From contig NZ_CP117782.1 in the NCBI RefSeq assembly GCF_028657905.1, positions 3,038,001 through 3,102,000 on the forward strand: a stretch of DNA of 64,000 nucleotides, read 5' to 3'. Shown one piece after another: positions 52,921 to 62,245 of the stretch (positions are counted from its first letter, which is position 1; every line of letters starts with the position of its first letter). The notes under the pieces are model-generated. The model was not told the DNA's origin, made no database searches, and worked only from the letters and a program-made list of their open reading frames with translations. The DNA is from Burkholderia sp. FERM BP-3421 (GTDB lineage Bacteria; Pseudomonadota; Gammaproteobacteria; Burkholderiales; Burkholderiaceae). A program made the position numbers and the translations under genes.

Positions 52921-55220
52921 CACGGCTGGGCTCCCGGCGCTGCGGTGGTCGGCACGGTGCCGAACGGCACGGCGCCGGCGGGCGCCGCGGCCGGGGTGCT
53001 GGCCGGCGTGGGCGGCGTCGCCTGCTGACGGCGCATCTTGTCGATGTCGAACAGGTTCAGCGCCGGCGAGCCGCCCTGGCTCGGGCCGAGCGGCATCGGC
53101 GGGACCACCGGGTCGTCCTTGTCCTTGATGATGTTGTTGTCCGACTTGTATGCGCCCGTCACGCCCTGGATGTAGTCGTAGCGGTTCGCGGTGACGGCCT
53201 GCGCGGTTTCGCGATCGTTGATGATCACGGGGCGCAGGAACACCATCAGGTTGGTTTTCTGGCGGGATTTGGCTTCCGAGCGGAACAGCTGGCCGATCCA
53301 GGGAATGTCGCCCAGCAGCGGCACCTTGTTGTTGCTGACGTTGTATTGATCCTGCATCAAGCCGCCGAGCACGATGATCTCGCCGTTGTCCGCGAGCACG
53401 GTCGACTGGATCGAGCGCTTGTTGAACGTCGGTCCGGGCGAATTGGCCGCGGTGCTGCTGGCCGATTGAGATTGAAGCACGGACGAATCTTCGGTGTAGA
53501 GCTGCAGCTTCAGGATGCCGCCCTCGGTGATCTGCGGCTTCACGTGCAGCGTGAGACCGACGTCGCGACGGTCGTAGGTATTGAACGCGCTCGGCGTCGT
53601 GCCGTTCGTGAGGTTCGAGTACGAACCCGTCGGAATCGGGATGTTCTGGCCGACGACGATCTTCGCTTCCTCGTTGTCGAGCGTGATCAGGTTCGGCGTC
53701 GACAGCACGTTCGCGTCGCTCGAACCGGCGAAGAACTGCAGCAGCGCACCCAGCCCCTGCACGCCGAACATGTTGTGCAGCCAGCCGATGTTCAGCCCGC
53801 TCGTGACCGAGGAGAGGCCGGCGCTGGTCGCCGCCAGGCCGACGATGCTGTTGCCGAGCGCTGCACCGCCGATCGACGTCCCACCCGGCAGGTTCGTCCC
53901 GGCGAACAGCGCGTTGTTCGCGACCTGCCACTGGATCCCGAGGTTGCCGGCCGTGGTCGCCTGCAGTTCGACGACGAGCGCCTCGATGTACACCTGCGCG
54001 CGCCGCGCGTCGAGCTGGTCGATCACCGCGCGCAGGTTCCGGTAGACCGGATCGGACGCCGTGATGATCAGCGAATTGGTGGCCGGGTCCGCCTGGATCA
54101 TGCCGCCCGGCTGGTTGTCGTCGCCCTTGTCCTTGTCGCCGCCGAGCAGGCCGCCGCTGCCGAGGCTGCCGTTGCTGCCGCCCGACGAACCGCCGCTGCC
54201 CGACGACGAACCGCCGAGGCCGCCCGACGGCAGCGGCGGGGTGCCCGACGAACCGGTCCCGAAGTTGCTGCTGTTCGACGACGAGCCGTTCTGGTTGAAC
54301 GAATTGGCGTCATTCGAGCTGGCCGACGAATTGCTGTCGCCGCTGCCCTTGCCGAGCATGCCGCGCAGCGTCTTCGCGAGCTTCGTCGCGTCGGCGTTGC
54401 GCAGCGGCACGACGTGCATGTTGCCGGGCACGCCGCTCGGCGCGTCGAGCTGCTGGATCAGCTTCTTCGCGGCGGCGAGGCGCGACGCGTTCGACGCGCG
54501 CAGCAGCACCGCGTTGGTCCGCGGGTCGGCGGTCACCGTGACCTTGAGGGTCGCGTCGGTGTTGCCGATCGCACCCGGGTCGAGCAGCTTGCCGAGCTGG
54601 GTGGCGATGTCGATCGCGTTGGCGTTGTGCAGCGGCACGACCACCACCTGCGCGCCCGCCGCGGTGTCCACGCCGGCGATGATCTGCGCGATCCGGCGGA
54701 CATTGTCGGCGTAGTCGGTGACGACGATCGTATTGTTGGCCGGGTACGCGGTGATCGTGTTGTTCGGCGAGATCAGCGGCCGCAGCACCGGCAGCAGGTT
54801 GTTGGCCGACTCGTTGCGCAGTTCGAACACCTGCGTGATGACCTGGTCGCCGCGCGCCTGCGGGTTGTTGCCGACATAGGTCGGCACGCCCTGCAGCTTG
54901 GCGTCGGCTTCCGGCACGACCTTGAGCACGCCGTGGTCCTGGACGAGCGAGAAGCCCTGCATGCGCAGCGCCGCCTGCAGCGTCTTCAGCGCCTGATCCT
55001 CGGGCACCGGCCGTTCGGATACCAGGTTCAGCTGGCCCTTGACGCGCGGGTCGACGATGATCGTCTTGCCCGTCGCGGCGCCGATCGCCTTGGCGACCTG
55101 GTCGATGTCCGCATTGGCGAAATTGAGCGTGACCTGTGCGTGGACGGCCTGTGCGGCGACAATTCCGGCGACGACGAGCGCCGTCGAGACGCGCCGCAAA
55201 ACAATGCGAGTTCTTGTCAT
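52920..55220 (-). CDS. gspD: Type II secretion outer-membrane secretin GspD
   Basis: A 766-residue secretin. It has a signal sequence (TALVVAGIVAAQAVHA), N0 to N3 domains (VTLNFANADIDQVAKAIGAATGKTIIVDPRVKG and following) and the secretin core (VYIEALVVELQATTAGNLGIQW, VPLLGDIPWIGQLFRSEAKSRQKTNLMVFLRPVII). About 75 Gly/Ser/Asn-rich residues interrupt the N3 region (near residues 285-365), a larger insertion than usual. The C-terminus ends in a Pro/Ala-rich tail. It forms the outer-membrane channel. The ATG at 55220 is chosen; a TTG 15 bases upstream is in frame. Confidence 0.95.
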   Translation of the reverse strand: MTRTRIVLRRVSTALVVAGIVAAQAVHAQVTLNFANADIDQVAKAIGAATGKTIIVDPRVKGQLNLVSERPVPEDQALKTLQAALRMQGFSLVQDHGVLKVVPEADAKLQGVPTYVGNNPQARGDQVITQVFELRNESANNLLPVLRPLISPNNTITAYPANNTIVVTDYADNVRRIAQIIAGVDTAAGAQVVVVPLHNANAIDIATQLGKLLDPGAIGNTDATLKVTVTADPRTNAVLLRASNASRLAAAKKLIQQLDAPSGVPGNMHVVPLRNADATKLAKTLRGMLGKGSGDSNSSASSNDANSFNQNGSSSNSSNFGTGSSGTPPLPSGGLGGSSSGSGGSSGGSNGSLGSGGLLGGDKDKGDDNQPGGMIQADPATNSLIITASDPVYRNLRAVIDQLDARRAQVYIEALVVELQATTAGNLGIQWQVANNALFAGTNLPGGTSIGGAALGNSIVGLAATSAGLSSVTSGLNIGWLHNMFGVQGLGALLQFFAGSSDANVLSTPNLITLDNEEAKIVVGQNIPIPTGSYSNLTNGTTPSAFNTYDRRDVGLTLHVKPQITEGGILKLQLYTEDSSVLQSQSASSTAANSPGPTFNKRSIQSTVLADNGEIIVLGGLMQDQYNVSNNKVPLLGDIPWIGQLFRSEAKSRQKTNLMVFLRPVIINDRETAQAVTANRYDYIQGVTGAYKSDNNIIKDKDDPVVPPMPLGPSQGGSPALNLFDIDKMRRQQATPPTPASTPAAAPAGAVPFGTVPTTAAPGAQP

Positions 55221-55646
55221 GGAGTAGTAGATCAATGCCGGCGGTGGCCGTTTCCGACGGTAATGCGTTGAGTCAATTTCAAAACGCAGACATTAGCAGC
55301 TTTTCGTGTCCGAAATATCACATCGAACCGAACACTGTCTCCTATACGACATAAAAAATTGACGTGCGCGACGTATGCCGTATGTAAGCATCCTCCTTCG
55401 CCCGGGAATCGCCTTCTTCGTTAATTTGATAAGAACCAAAACGAAAATGCGGTATAAACGGCTACTGTCAGATTCCGTCAGCCCGCGCCGGCCGCCCTCG
55501 TGGGCCCGCCCGGGTGCCGGTATGATACGGGCGCCTCAGTCGGCCACGCGTGAAAACTGTCTGCGGGTTTTCCCGGTCTCGGGCCGTTTGGGGGCTCGAT
55601 TCAACACCATCAGTAAACAATCAACAATCAGCGGTTTATTTTTGGG
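55221..55646. other. Divergent promoter region between gspD and the transglycosylase gene
   Basis: A 426-base AT-rich gap. It should hold the gspDEF promoter and that of the plus-strand lytic transglycosylase. TTGACG at about 55352 and a TATAAA at about 55453 are visible, but no well-spaced pair could be fixed. No hairpin or RNA candidate stood out. Confidence 0.5.
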
Positions 55647-56105
55647 ATGATGAAACGCCGTTTCCTGATCGCAGTGCTCGTTGCCGGCGCCGGATTCGCC
55701 AGCGCGTCCGCGCGCGCCGATTGCTACGACGAGGCCGCCCGTTATCAGAAGGTCAATCCGCTGATCCTGCGCGCGATCGCATGGCAGGAGTCGCGCAATC
55801 GCCCCGATGCGCTGAACAAGAATGCGAACGGCTCGACCGACTACGGGATCATGCAGATCAATTCGATCCATCTGCCGGCGCTCAAGCAGTACGGCATCAC
55901 GCGCGACACGCTGATGGAACCGTGCAAGAACGTCTATATCGCGGCGTGGCACCTGCGCCAGAAGATGAACAAGTACGGCAACACGTGGCAGGCGATCGGC
56001 TCGTACCACTCGGAAACGCCGTCGCTGCGCGACAAGTACGCACGCCAGATCGCCGCGATCCTCACTCAGTGGAAGCTGCTGCCGGCAGCCGATCCGCGTC
56101 AGTAG
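55647..56105 (+). CDS. Small lytic transglycosylase (SLT/IagB-like)
   Basis: A 152-residue secreted protein with a signal peptide (FLIAVLVAGAGFASASARA) and a goose-lysozyme-type SLT domain. The catalytic Glu is in AIAWQESRNRPDA and the support motif is STDYGIMQINSIHLP. It cleaves peptidoglycan, often to help insert secretion machinery; its size and Cys pair resemble IagB/IpgF enzymes. Its position next to the type II secretion genes suggests a helper role, which is inferred. Confidence 0.85.
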   Translation: MMKRRFLIAVLVAGAGFASASARADCYDEAARYQKVNPLILRAIAWQESRNRPDALNKNANGSTDYGIMQINSIHLPALKQYGITRDTLMEPCKNVYIAAWHLRQKMNKYGNTWQAIGSYHSETPSLRDKYARQIAAILTQWKLLPAADPRQ

Positions 56106-56279
56106 ACCGTCAGCAGACATGCGCGCCGGCCCCGCGCCGAAGGCGACCCGCCGTCCCGTTTGATGCACAATGCGGCTTTCACGCCGCACATGCACGGCGC
56201 CCGCCGCCGCGGCGGGGCGCCGGTCCGTCCTTTTCGGGCGCCGCGGCCGCTTTTCCCTTTTTTCTTGGTGCGTACCGCG

Positions 56280-57584
56280 ATGAACCAGCCATTGCCCGTC
56301 ACCGTGCTGTCCGGCTTCCTCGGCGCCGGCAAGACCACGCTGCTCAACCATATCCTCGCGAATCGCGCCGGCCTGCGGGTCGCCGTGATCGTCAACGACC
56401 TCGCCGCGGTCAACATCGACGCCTCGCTCGTGCGCGACGCGGCGGCGTTGTCGCATGTCGAGGAACGCCTCGTCGAAATGTCGAACGGCTGCATCTGCTG
56501 CACGCTGCGCGACGACCTGCTGGTCGAGATCCGCCAGCTCGCCGCCGCGGGCCGCTTCGACGCGATCGTGATCGAATCGACCGGAATCGCGGAACCGATG
56601 CCGATCGCCGAGACCTTCACGTTCGTCGACGACGACGGCGCGTCGCTCGCCGATCTCGCCCGGCTCGACACGATGGTCACGGTGGTCGATGCGTTCAACT
56701 TCCTGCGCGACTACGGCTCCGACGACGCGCTCGCGGAACGCGGCATCGCCGCGTCCGAGGGCGACGATCGCACGCTCGTCGAACTGCTGATCGAGCAGAT
56801 CGAATTCTGCGACGTGCTGGTCCTCAACAAGGCCGACCTCGTCGACGCGGATGCGCTCGCGCGCCTGGGCAAGATCCTCGCGAGCCTCAATCCACGCGCG
56901 CGGCAAGTGGTGAGCCGCTTCGGCGACGTGCCGCTCTCTGAACTGATCAATACCGGCCGCTTCGATTTCGATGCGGCCGCGAGCGCGCCTGGCTGGCTCG
57001 CCTCGCTCGAGCAGCACGGCCACGATCATCATCATGCGCATGATCACGATCATGTGCATGGCGAGGCGGAGGCGTACGGCATCGGCAACTTCGTCTATCG
57101 CGCGCGCCGGCCGTTTCATCCGGAGCGCTTCCTGGCGCTGCTGCACGAAGAGTGGAAGGGCGTGTTGCGCAGCAAAGGATTCTTCTGGCTGGCGACCCGC
57201 CCCGATGTCGCGGGTTCGCTGTCGCAGGCGGGCGGGGTGTGCCGGCATGGGCCGGCCGGCCTCTGGTGGGCCGCGCAGGATCGTGCCGAATGGCCCGAGG
57301 GCGACGACGCGCTGCTCGCGGAAATCACCGCGGACTGGCACGGCGACCTCGACGATTCGAGCATCGGCGATCGCCGCCAGGAACTGGTGCTGATCGGCAT
57401 CCACCTCGACGCACCGGCCTGGCGCGCGAAGTTCGACGCGTGTCTGTTGACCGACGACGAATACGCGCAGGGTCAAGCCGCCTGGTCGCACTACCCGGAC
57501 CCGTTCCCGTCATGGGACATCGACGAGCATGACCACGACCACGATCATGACCACGACGGCGAAATCCTCCCTCGTCACCAATAG
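56280..57584 (+). CDS. COG0523 (CobW/ZigA-like) metal-handling GTPase with His-rich regions
   Basis: A 434-residue G3E GTPase. Walker A is GFLGAGKTT (12-20), the metal-binding motif is Cys71-x-Cys73-Cys74 (GCICCTL), and the base-recognition motif is NKADL. Two His-rich stretches (HGHDHHHAHDHDHVHG near residues 246-261 and HDHDHDHDHDGE near the C-terminus) suggest zinc binding. The C-terminal CobW domain starts at NFVYRARRPFHPERF. Such proteins act as metallochaperones, often under zinc limitation. The start is at 56280; no Zur site was recognised upstream. Confidence 0.88.
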   Translation: MNQPLPVTVLSGFLGAGKTTLLNHILANRAGLRVAVIVNDLAAVNIDASLVRDAAALSHVEERLVEMSNGCICCTLRDDLLVEIRQLAAAGRFDAIVIESTGIAEPMPIAETFTFVDDDGASLADLARLDTMVTVVDAFNFLRDYGSDDALAERGIAASEGDDRTLVELLIEQIEFCDVLVLNKADLVDADALARLGKILASLNPRARQVVSRFGDVPLSELINTGRFDFDAAASAPGWLASLEQHGHDHHHAHDHDHVHGEAEAYGIGNFVYRARRPFHPERFLALLHEEWKGVLRSKGFFWLATRPDVAGSLSQAGGVCRHGPAGLWWAAQDRAEWPEGDDALLAEITADWHGDLDDSSIGDRRQELVLIGIHLDAPAWRAKFDACLLTDDEYAQGQAAWSHYPDPFPSWDIDEHDHDHDHDHDGEILPRHQ

Positions 57585-57639
57585 TTAAATCTTGAAAGCG
57601 CGGCGCGGAGTGTGGCGAAAAAGCTGCGCGCAGATATGA

Positions 57640-57665
57640 AAAAACCCGCTCACAGGCGGGTTTTT
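57640..57665. terminator. Bidirectional rho-independent terminator
   Basis: Ten-bp stem AAAAACCCGC / GCGGGTTTTT with a six-base loop, symmetrical A and T runs on the two sides. It lies between the convergent COG0523 and hupB genes and should stop transcripts from both. Confidence 0.9.
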
Positions 57666-57684
57666 CCGTTCGCAAGCGCTGTAC

Positions 57685-57963
57685 TCAACGCTTGTTCACT
57701 GCGTCCTTGAACGCCTTGCCAGCCGTGAACTTGACCGTCTTGGCTGCCGGGATCTTGATGGTTTCACCCGTCTTCGGGTTACGGCCGGTGCGTGCTGCAC
57801 GCTTGCCCGAACCGAAGCTGCCGAAGCCGATCAGTTGCACTGCGTCGCCTTTCGACACAGCCTTCTTGATGACTTCGAGGAGCGTGTCCAGCGTTTCGCC
57901 GGTTTGAGCCTTGCTGGCGCCCGTCTGTGCGGCGACGGCGTCGATCAGTTCCTGTTTGTTCAT
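57685..57963 (-). CDS. hupB: DNA-binding protein HU-beta
   Basis: A 92-residue HU protein. MNKQELIDAVAAQTGASKAQTGETLD, GFGSFGSGKRAARTGRNPKTGE and the basic arm (IPAAKTVKFTAGKAFKDAVN) are diagnostic. It bends and packs DNA in the nucleoid. AAAGGAAC precedes the ATG. Codon choice is that of a highly expressed gene. Confidence 0.97.
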   Translation of the reverse strand: MNKQELIDAVAAQTGASKAQTGETLDTLLEVIKKAVSKGDAVQLIGFGSFGSGKRAARTGRNPKTGETIKIPAAKTVKFTAGKAFKDAVNKR

Positions 57964-58012
57964 TAAGGTTCCTTTCTCAGGTTAGGTTGACACGAACAGC
58001 GCGAACGCGCCG

Positions 58013-58040
58013 ATTATACGTGCGCGAACGGTGCCGTCGA
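58013..58040 (-). promoter_or_regulatory. Promoter of hupB
   Basis: On the minus strand a perfect -10 TATAAT (58018-58013) lies 16 bases from TCGACG (58040-58035), about 50 bases ahead of the hupB start. Confidence 0.7.
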
Positions 58041-58198
58041 TAGTTGCTGTGGACGGCACAGCGCCGAATACTGCGCCGCGCGACGTACCGCCAGACCCGC
58101 CGGCGGCAGGCCCGTTGATACGGCGCTTGCTATGATAGCGCAGCGCAAACCCAATAACGACAAGGGTTTCAAAGATTTTCATCCGTATTTTGCCGAAT

Positions 58199-58233
58199 CG
58201 AAGGCCGTCCGCAAGGCTTGCGCACGGCCTTCG
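58199..58233 (+). other. Strong hairpin in the leader of mnmC
   Basis: Outer 10-bp perfect stem CGAAGGCCGT / ACGGCCTTCG enclosing a GCAAG-GC-TTGC inner repeat, 120 bases ahead of mnmC. It lies in the 391-base gap between hupB (minus) and mnmC (plus). Without a T-run it is not a classic terminator. It may be a leader structure. Confidence 0.55.
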
Positions 58234-58354
58234 AGCCTGATGCGACGCGGCGCGGGCCACCTTTGCGCAAACGCGTTGGTTTTTGCCAACGCCTTGCCGG
58301 GCGGGGCTTTCGCGGCGATCGGTCGCGCGTCGGCGCCACTCTTTTTTGTTTCGC

Positions 58355-60319
58355 ATGCCCGACCGAATCGTTCCCGCCGCCCTCGTCCTTCGTGACGACG
58401 GCACGCTCGTTTCGCCGCGTTACGGCGACATCTATCACAGCGCGGCCGGTGCGCTCGCGCAGGCCCGGCATGTGTTCCTGCGCGGCAACGACCTGCCGGA
58501 ACGTTGGCACGGCCGGCACATTTTCACGATCGTCGAGACTGGTTTTGGCACGGGATGCAATTTTCTCGCGACCTGGGAAGCCTGGCGCAAGGACCCCGCG
58601 CGCTGCGAACGGCTGCATTTCGTGTCGATAGAAAAGCATCCGTTCAGCCGCGAGGACCTGCGAAGCGCCATCGCGCATATCGTTGCGAACACAACGATCG
58701 AGGTCGAGGTCGAGGCCCTCGTGCGGGCGTGGCCGATGCTCACGCCCGGCCTGCATCGTCTCGAATTCGAGGCGGGGCGCGTCGTGCTGACGCTCGCGTT
58801 CGGCGACGTGGGCGCATTGCTGCCGAACCTGGTGCTGCGTGCGGATGCGATCTATCTCGACGGCTTCGCGCCCGCGAAGAATGCCGACATGTGGTCGCCC
58901 GCGGTGTTCCGCGCGCTTGCGCGGCTGGCCGACGAACACGCGACCTTTGCAACCTATACGAGTTCGGGCGCGGTACGGCGCGCCCTCGACGACGCGGGTT
59001 TCACGCCGCGCAAGGTCGACGGTTTCGCGAGCAAGCGCGCGATGCTGGTCGGCGCGTTCGCGCCACGCTGGCGCGTGCGGCGTCACGAACCTCCACGCGC
59101 CGCGCCCGTCGCACGCCGCGACGCGCTCGTGATCGGAGCGGGGCTCGCCGGCTGCGCGCTCGCTGAGCGACTCGCGGCGCGCGGCTGGCAGGTGACCTTG
59201 CTCGACCGGCATCCCGCACCGGCCGCCGAGGCCTCGGGCAATCCGGCCGGCGTGTTCCATCCGCTGATCACGCGCGACGACAACCTCGCGGCGCGCCTCA
59301 CGCGCGCCGGCTTCCAGCATGCGCTGCTGCGCTGGCGCGCGCTCGAGGAGGCGGGCCATGCGTTCGACCGCAGCGCGGCGGGCCTCGTGCAGCTTGCCGA
59401 GTCCGAAGAGGAATTCGCGCGGATGCAGGCGGCGCTCGATGCATTGGGCCTGCCGGACGCACTGGTGTCGATGTTGTCGCGCGATGCCGCACGCGACCGG
59501 CTGGACGCCGCCGTTCCTCACGGTGGATGGCTGTTCCCGTCGGGCGGATCGGTGAGCCCGGCCGCGCTCGCGGCCGCACAGTGCGAACAGGGCGGGGCGC
59601 GCGTCACGCGACGCCTGGGCGTCGACGTCGCGCGACTCGCGCGCGGCGCCGACGGCGATTGGCAGGCGTTCGATCCGACAGGCACGCTGCTTGCGCAAGC
59701 GCCCGTCGCGATCGTCGCGAACGCCGGCGACGCGGCGCGTGTGATCGGGCTGCGCCATGCGCCCACCCAGCTGGTGCGCGGCCAGTTGAGCATCCTGCCG
59801 GCATCGGCGTTTGCCTCGTTGCGCGCGCCCGTGATCGGCGACGGCTATGCGGTGCCGCTCGCGGACTCACGCACGCTGACCGGTGCGACCTATGAGCCGG
59901 ACGACCTCGACCCCGCGCCTCGCGCGAGCGGACACGCGGAGAACCTGGCGCGCCTCGCGCGCCTGCTGCCGGATCGCGCAACCAACGGACTCGATGCGGC
60001 AACGCTTGACGGCCGCGTCGCATTCCGCTGCGTCGCGAGCGATCGGCTGCCGCTGATCGGCATGCTCGGCGACGAAGCCGCCGCCGCCGCGCACGCCGAC
60101 GCCCTGACCGGCGCGCGCTTGCTCGACGTGCCGCGCGCAGCGGGCCTCTATGGCGCGTTCGGCTACGGTTCGCGCGGGCTCGTCTGGGCCGCGCTCGGCG
60201 CGGAGCTGATCGCCGCGCAACTCGACGGTGAACCCTGGCCGATCGAACGCGACCTCGCGGAAGCGATCGATCCGGCCCGTTTCCTGGTTCGCGCGCTGCG
60301 GCAACGCAGGGTCGGTTGA
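58355..60319 (+). CDS. mnmC: tRNA 5-methylaminomethyl-2-thiouridine biosynthesis bifunctional protein MnmC
   Basis: A 654-residue fusion enzyme. The N-terminal ~235 residues are the SAM-dependent methyltransferase (VETGFGTGCNFLATW, VSIEKHPFSREDL, DAIYLDGFAPAKNADMW). The C-terminal part is the FAD oxidase (DALVIGAGLAGCALAERLAARGW, ASGNPAGVFHPLITRDDN). It converts cmnm5U34 to nm5U and then to mnm5U in wobble positions of several tRNAs. The start at 58355 gives the family N-terminus MPDRIVPA. Confidence 0.93.
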   Translation: MPDRIVPAALVLRDDGTLVSPRYGDIYHSAAGALAQARHVFLRGNDLPERWHGRHIFTIVETGFGTGCNFLATWEAWRKDPARCERLHFVSIEKHPFSREDLRSAIAHIVANTTIEVEVEALVRAWPMLTPGLHRLEFEAGRVVLTLAFGDVGALLPNLVLRADAIYLDGFAPAKNADMWSPAVFRALARLADEHATFATYTSSGAVRRALDDAGFTPRKVDGFASKRAMLVGAFAPRWRVRRHEPPRAAPVARRDALVIGAGLAGCALAERLAARGWQVTLLDRHPAPAAEASGNPAGVFHPLITRDDNLAARLTRAGFQHALLRWRALEEAGHAFDRSAAGLVQLAESEEEFARMQAALDALGLPDALVSMLSRDAARDRLDAAVPHGGWLFPSGGSVSPAALAAAQCEQGGARVTRRLGVDVARLARGADGDWQAFDPTGTLLAQAPVAIVANAGDAARVIGLRHAPTQLVRGQLSILPASAFASLRAPVIGDGYAVPLADSRTLTGATYEPDDLDPAPRASGHAENLARLARLLPDRATNGLDAATLDGRVAFRCVASDRLPLIGMLGDEAAAAAHADALTGARLLDVPRAAGLYGAFGYGSRGLVWAALGAELIAAQLDGEPWPIERDLAEAIDPARFLVRALRQRRVG

Positions 60320-60987
60320 GCCTGGGCGGGGGAAATTGCACAGTCGGGCGGAAAAGTTATCCACGCACCACTGTGGATAACCGGGCTGATTGACTGTGAT
60401 CCTCGTGTGTAGTCGATGTGGACGTAAACGGGGTAACTCCGCACAGCCGCACAGTAGTCAAAAAGTTATTCAATGAATCCCTGTGCACCCGGACCAACTG
60501 TGCAACCGGTTTTGCGGAATGCAAGCCCATGATCCGTTTGAATAAAATTGGGTTATCCACAGAAAAGCAGGGGGCTTGTTAACTTCTACTACGTATACAT
60601 ACAGGTTAACCACTGTGGTATACAACACGCCCTGGCTGGACGGCCGGGGCCCCGGCAAATTCGGTCCAGACCGTTCGAGCTGTGGCACAATCGGTCTCCT
60701 TCGCATGCCCGCGGCCTCTGCCGCAGGCGTATCAACGGAACGGTTGGCGATGATCCCGATCTGAAGAATCAGGACCGCGCGTTCCTTCACCCATCAGGCC
60801 GGCATACGATCGGCCGTGAGTCTGCCCCATACGCATCCAGGGCAGCGATGCGGGCTCACCCATACCCTGCATCCACCTATCAACGACGAATCACGGGGCA
60901 ACGACCCAGTCGGCGCGCGCACCACTCGTTCATTTCGCTTGTCCGTCGTGTCGCTGGCGGTTGCCTTCCAAAGGAGAAGTCACCACG
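60320..60987. other. Long intergenic region with DnaA boxes and composite motif, copy B
   Basis: A 668-base gap. Perfect DnaA 9-mers lie at 60372-60380 (inverse) and 60553-60561, with TTATCCACG at 60358. The box at 60553 is followed, 14 bases later, by TTGTTAACT and then TACGTATACATACAG (60589-60603), as near 11.5 kb. A second GTATAC sits at about 60619. The rest (60640-60970) shows no gene; AAGGAG near the end belongs to the antiporter start. Confidence 0.65.
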
Positions 60988-62202
60988 ATGAAGTCGGCAT
61001 TCTCATTTCTGCCTAGCTGGCCGCTGACGCCCGATGCCGTGTTCTGGGCGGGGTTCGCGTTGTTCGCCGCCGGCCTGTGCGGCGAACTCTGTCATCGCGC
61101 CTGGCGCCTGCCGCGCATCACCGGCTATGCGGTGATCGGCCTGATCGCCGGCTCGTTCGGATTCGGCGTGATCGACGCGAGCACCGACGACACCTCCCGG
61201 CTGCTGATCAACGTCGCGCTCGGATTGCTGCTGTTCGAACTGGGCAACCGCCTCGACCTGCGCTGGATCCGCCGCAACCCGTGGCTGATCGCATCGAGTC
61301 TCGCGGAAGCCACCCTGACCTTCGTCCTGGTGCTGGCCGCGCTGCTGCTGCTGAAGGTGCCGGGGATGGTGGCTATCGTGCTGGCCGCGATCGCGATCTC
61401 GACCTCGCCGGCGATGGTGCTCCAGCTGAAAACCGAGCTGCGCGCGGAAGGGCAGGTGTCGCAGCGTCTCATCACGCTGTCCGCGCTCAACAGCGTCTAC
61501 GCGGTGGTGCTGACCAAGCTCGTCACGAGCTGGCTGCATCAGGAGGCGTACGGCAATGTGTTCGCGACCATCCTCCAGCCGCTCTACCTGCTCGCGGGAT
61601 CGCTGATCGTCGCGTACCTGTTCGCGCGCGCCTGCAATTTCCTGTTCCGTCACGTCGCGACGACCCTGCGCGACGAGCATTCGTTCGTCGCGCTGTTCGG
61701 TCTCGTCGTGCTGGCGATCGCCGTCGCGCAGGCGCTGCGGCTGTCGACCATGCTGACCTTGCTGCTCGCGGGCATCATCGTGAAGAATCTCGAAGCGCGG
61801 CCGCAGCTGTGGCCCGAGCATTTCGGCACGGCCGGCTGGCTGCTCACGGTGATCCTGTTCGTGCTCACGCTGACCTCGTTCGAATGGGGCGATCTCGCGG
61901 CGGGCGGCCTGATTGCCGTGGTGCTGATCGTCGCGCGGCTCATCGCGAAGCTGGTCGGCGTGCTCGCGTTCGCAAAGCCGAGCGGGATCGGCGCGAAGCA
62001 GGGCATCGCGCTCGGCCTGTCGCTCGCGCCGATGTCCGCGCTGGCCTACCTGCTGACCGACGATACCTACCAGCTCTACCCGAACTTCGATCCGCAGTTG
62101 CGCGCAGTGATCATGTGCTCGATCGTCATCCTGCAACTGGCGGGGCCGTTCCTCGTCTACCGCTGCCTGTCAGCCGTCGGCGAGCGACGCGACAGCAACT
62201 GA
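60988..62202 (+). CDS. CPA2-family cation:proton antiporter
   Basis: A 404-residue membrane protein with about 12 helices (Kef/NapA-like fold). Characteristic runs are RLPRITGYAVIGLIAGSFGFGVID, LLINVALGLLLFELGNRLDLRWIRR and LAAIAISTSPAMVLQLKTELRAEGQVSQRLITLSALNSVYAVVL. It has no C-terminal RCK/TrkA domain. AAGGAG sets the start at 60988. It exchanges Na+ or K+ for protons; the exact ion is unknown. Confidence 0.85.
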   Translation: MKSAFSFLPSWPLTPDAVFWAGFALFAAGLCGELCHRAWRLPRITGYAVIGLIAGSFGFGVIDASTDDTSRLLINVALGLLLFELGNRLDLRWIRRNPWLIASSLAEATLTFVLVLAALLLLKVPGMVAIVLAAIAISTSPAMVLQLKTELRAEGQVSQRLITLSALNSVYAVVLTKLVTSWLHQEAYGNVFATILQPLYLLAGSLIVAYLFARACNFLFRHVATTLRDEHSFVALFGLVVLAIAVAQALRLSTMLTLLLAGIIVKNLEARPQLWPEHFGTAGWLLTVILFVLTLTSFEWGDLAAGGLIAVVLIVARLIAKLVGVLAFAKPSGIGAKQGIALGLSLAPMSALAYLLTDDTYQLYPNFDPQLRAVIMCSIVILQLAGPFLVYRCLSAVGERRDSN

Positions 62203-62245
62203 CCGACGCGCCTCGCGCGCGTCCTCCCGTTATCCGGAAATCGCC

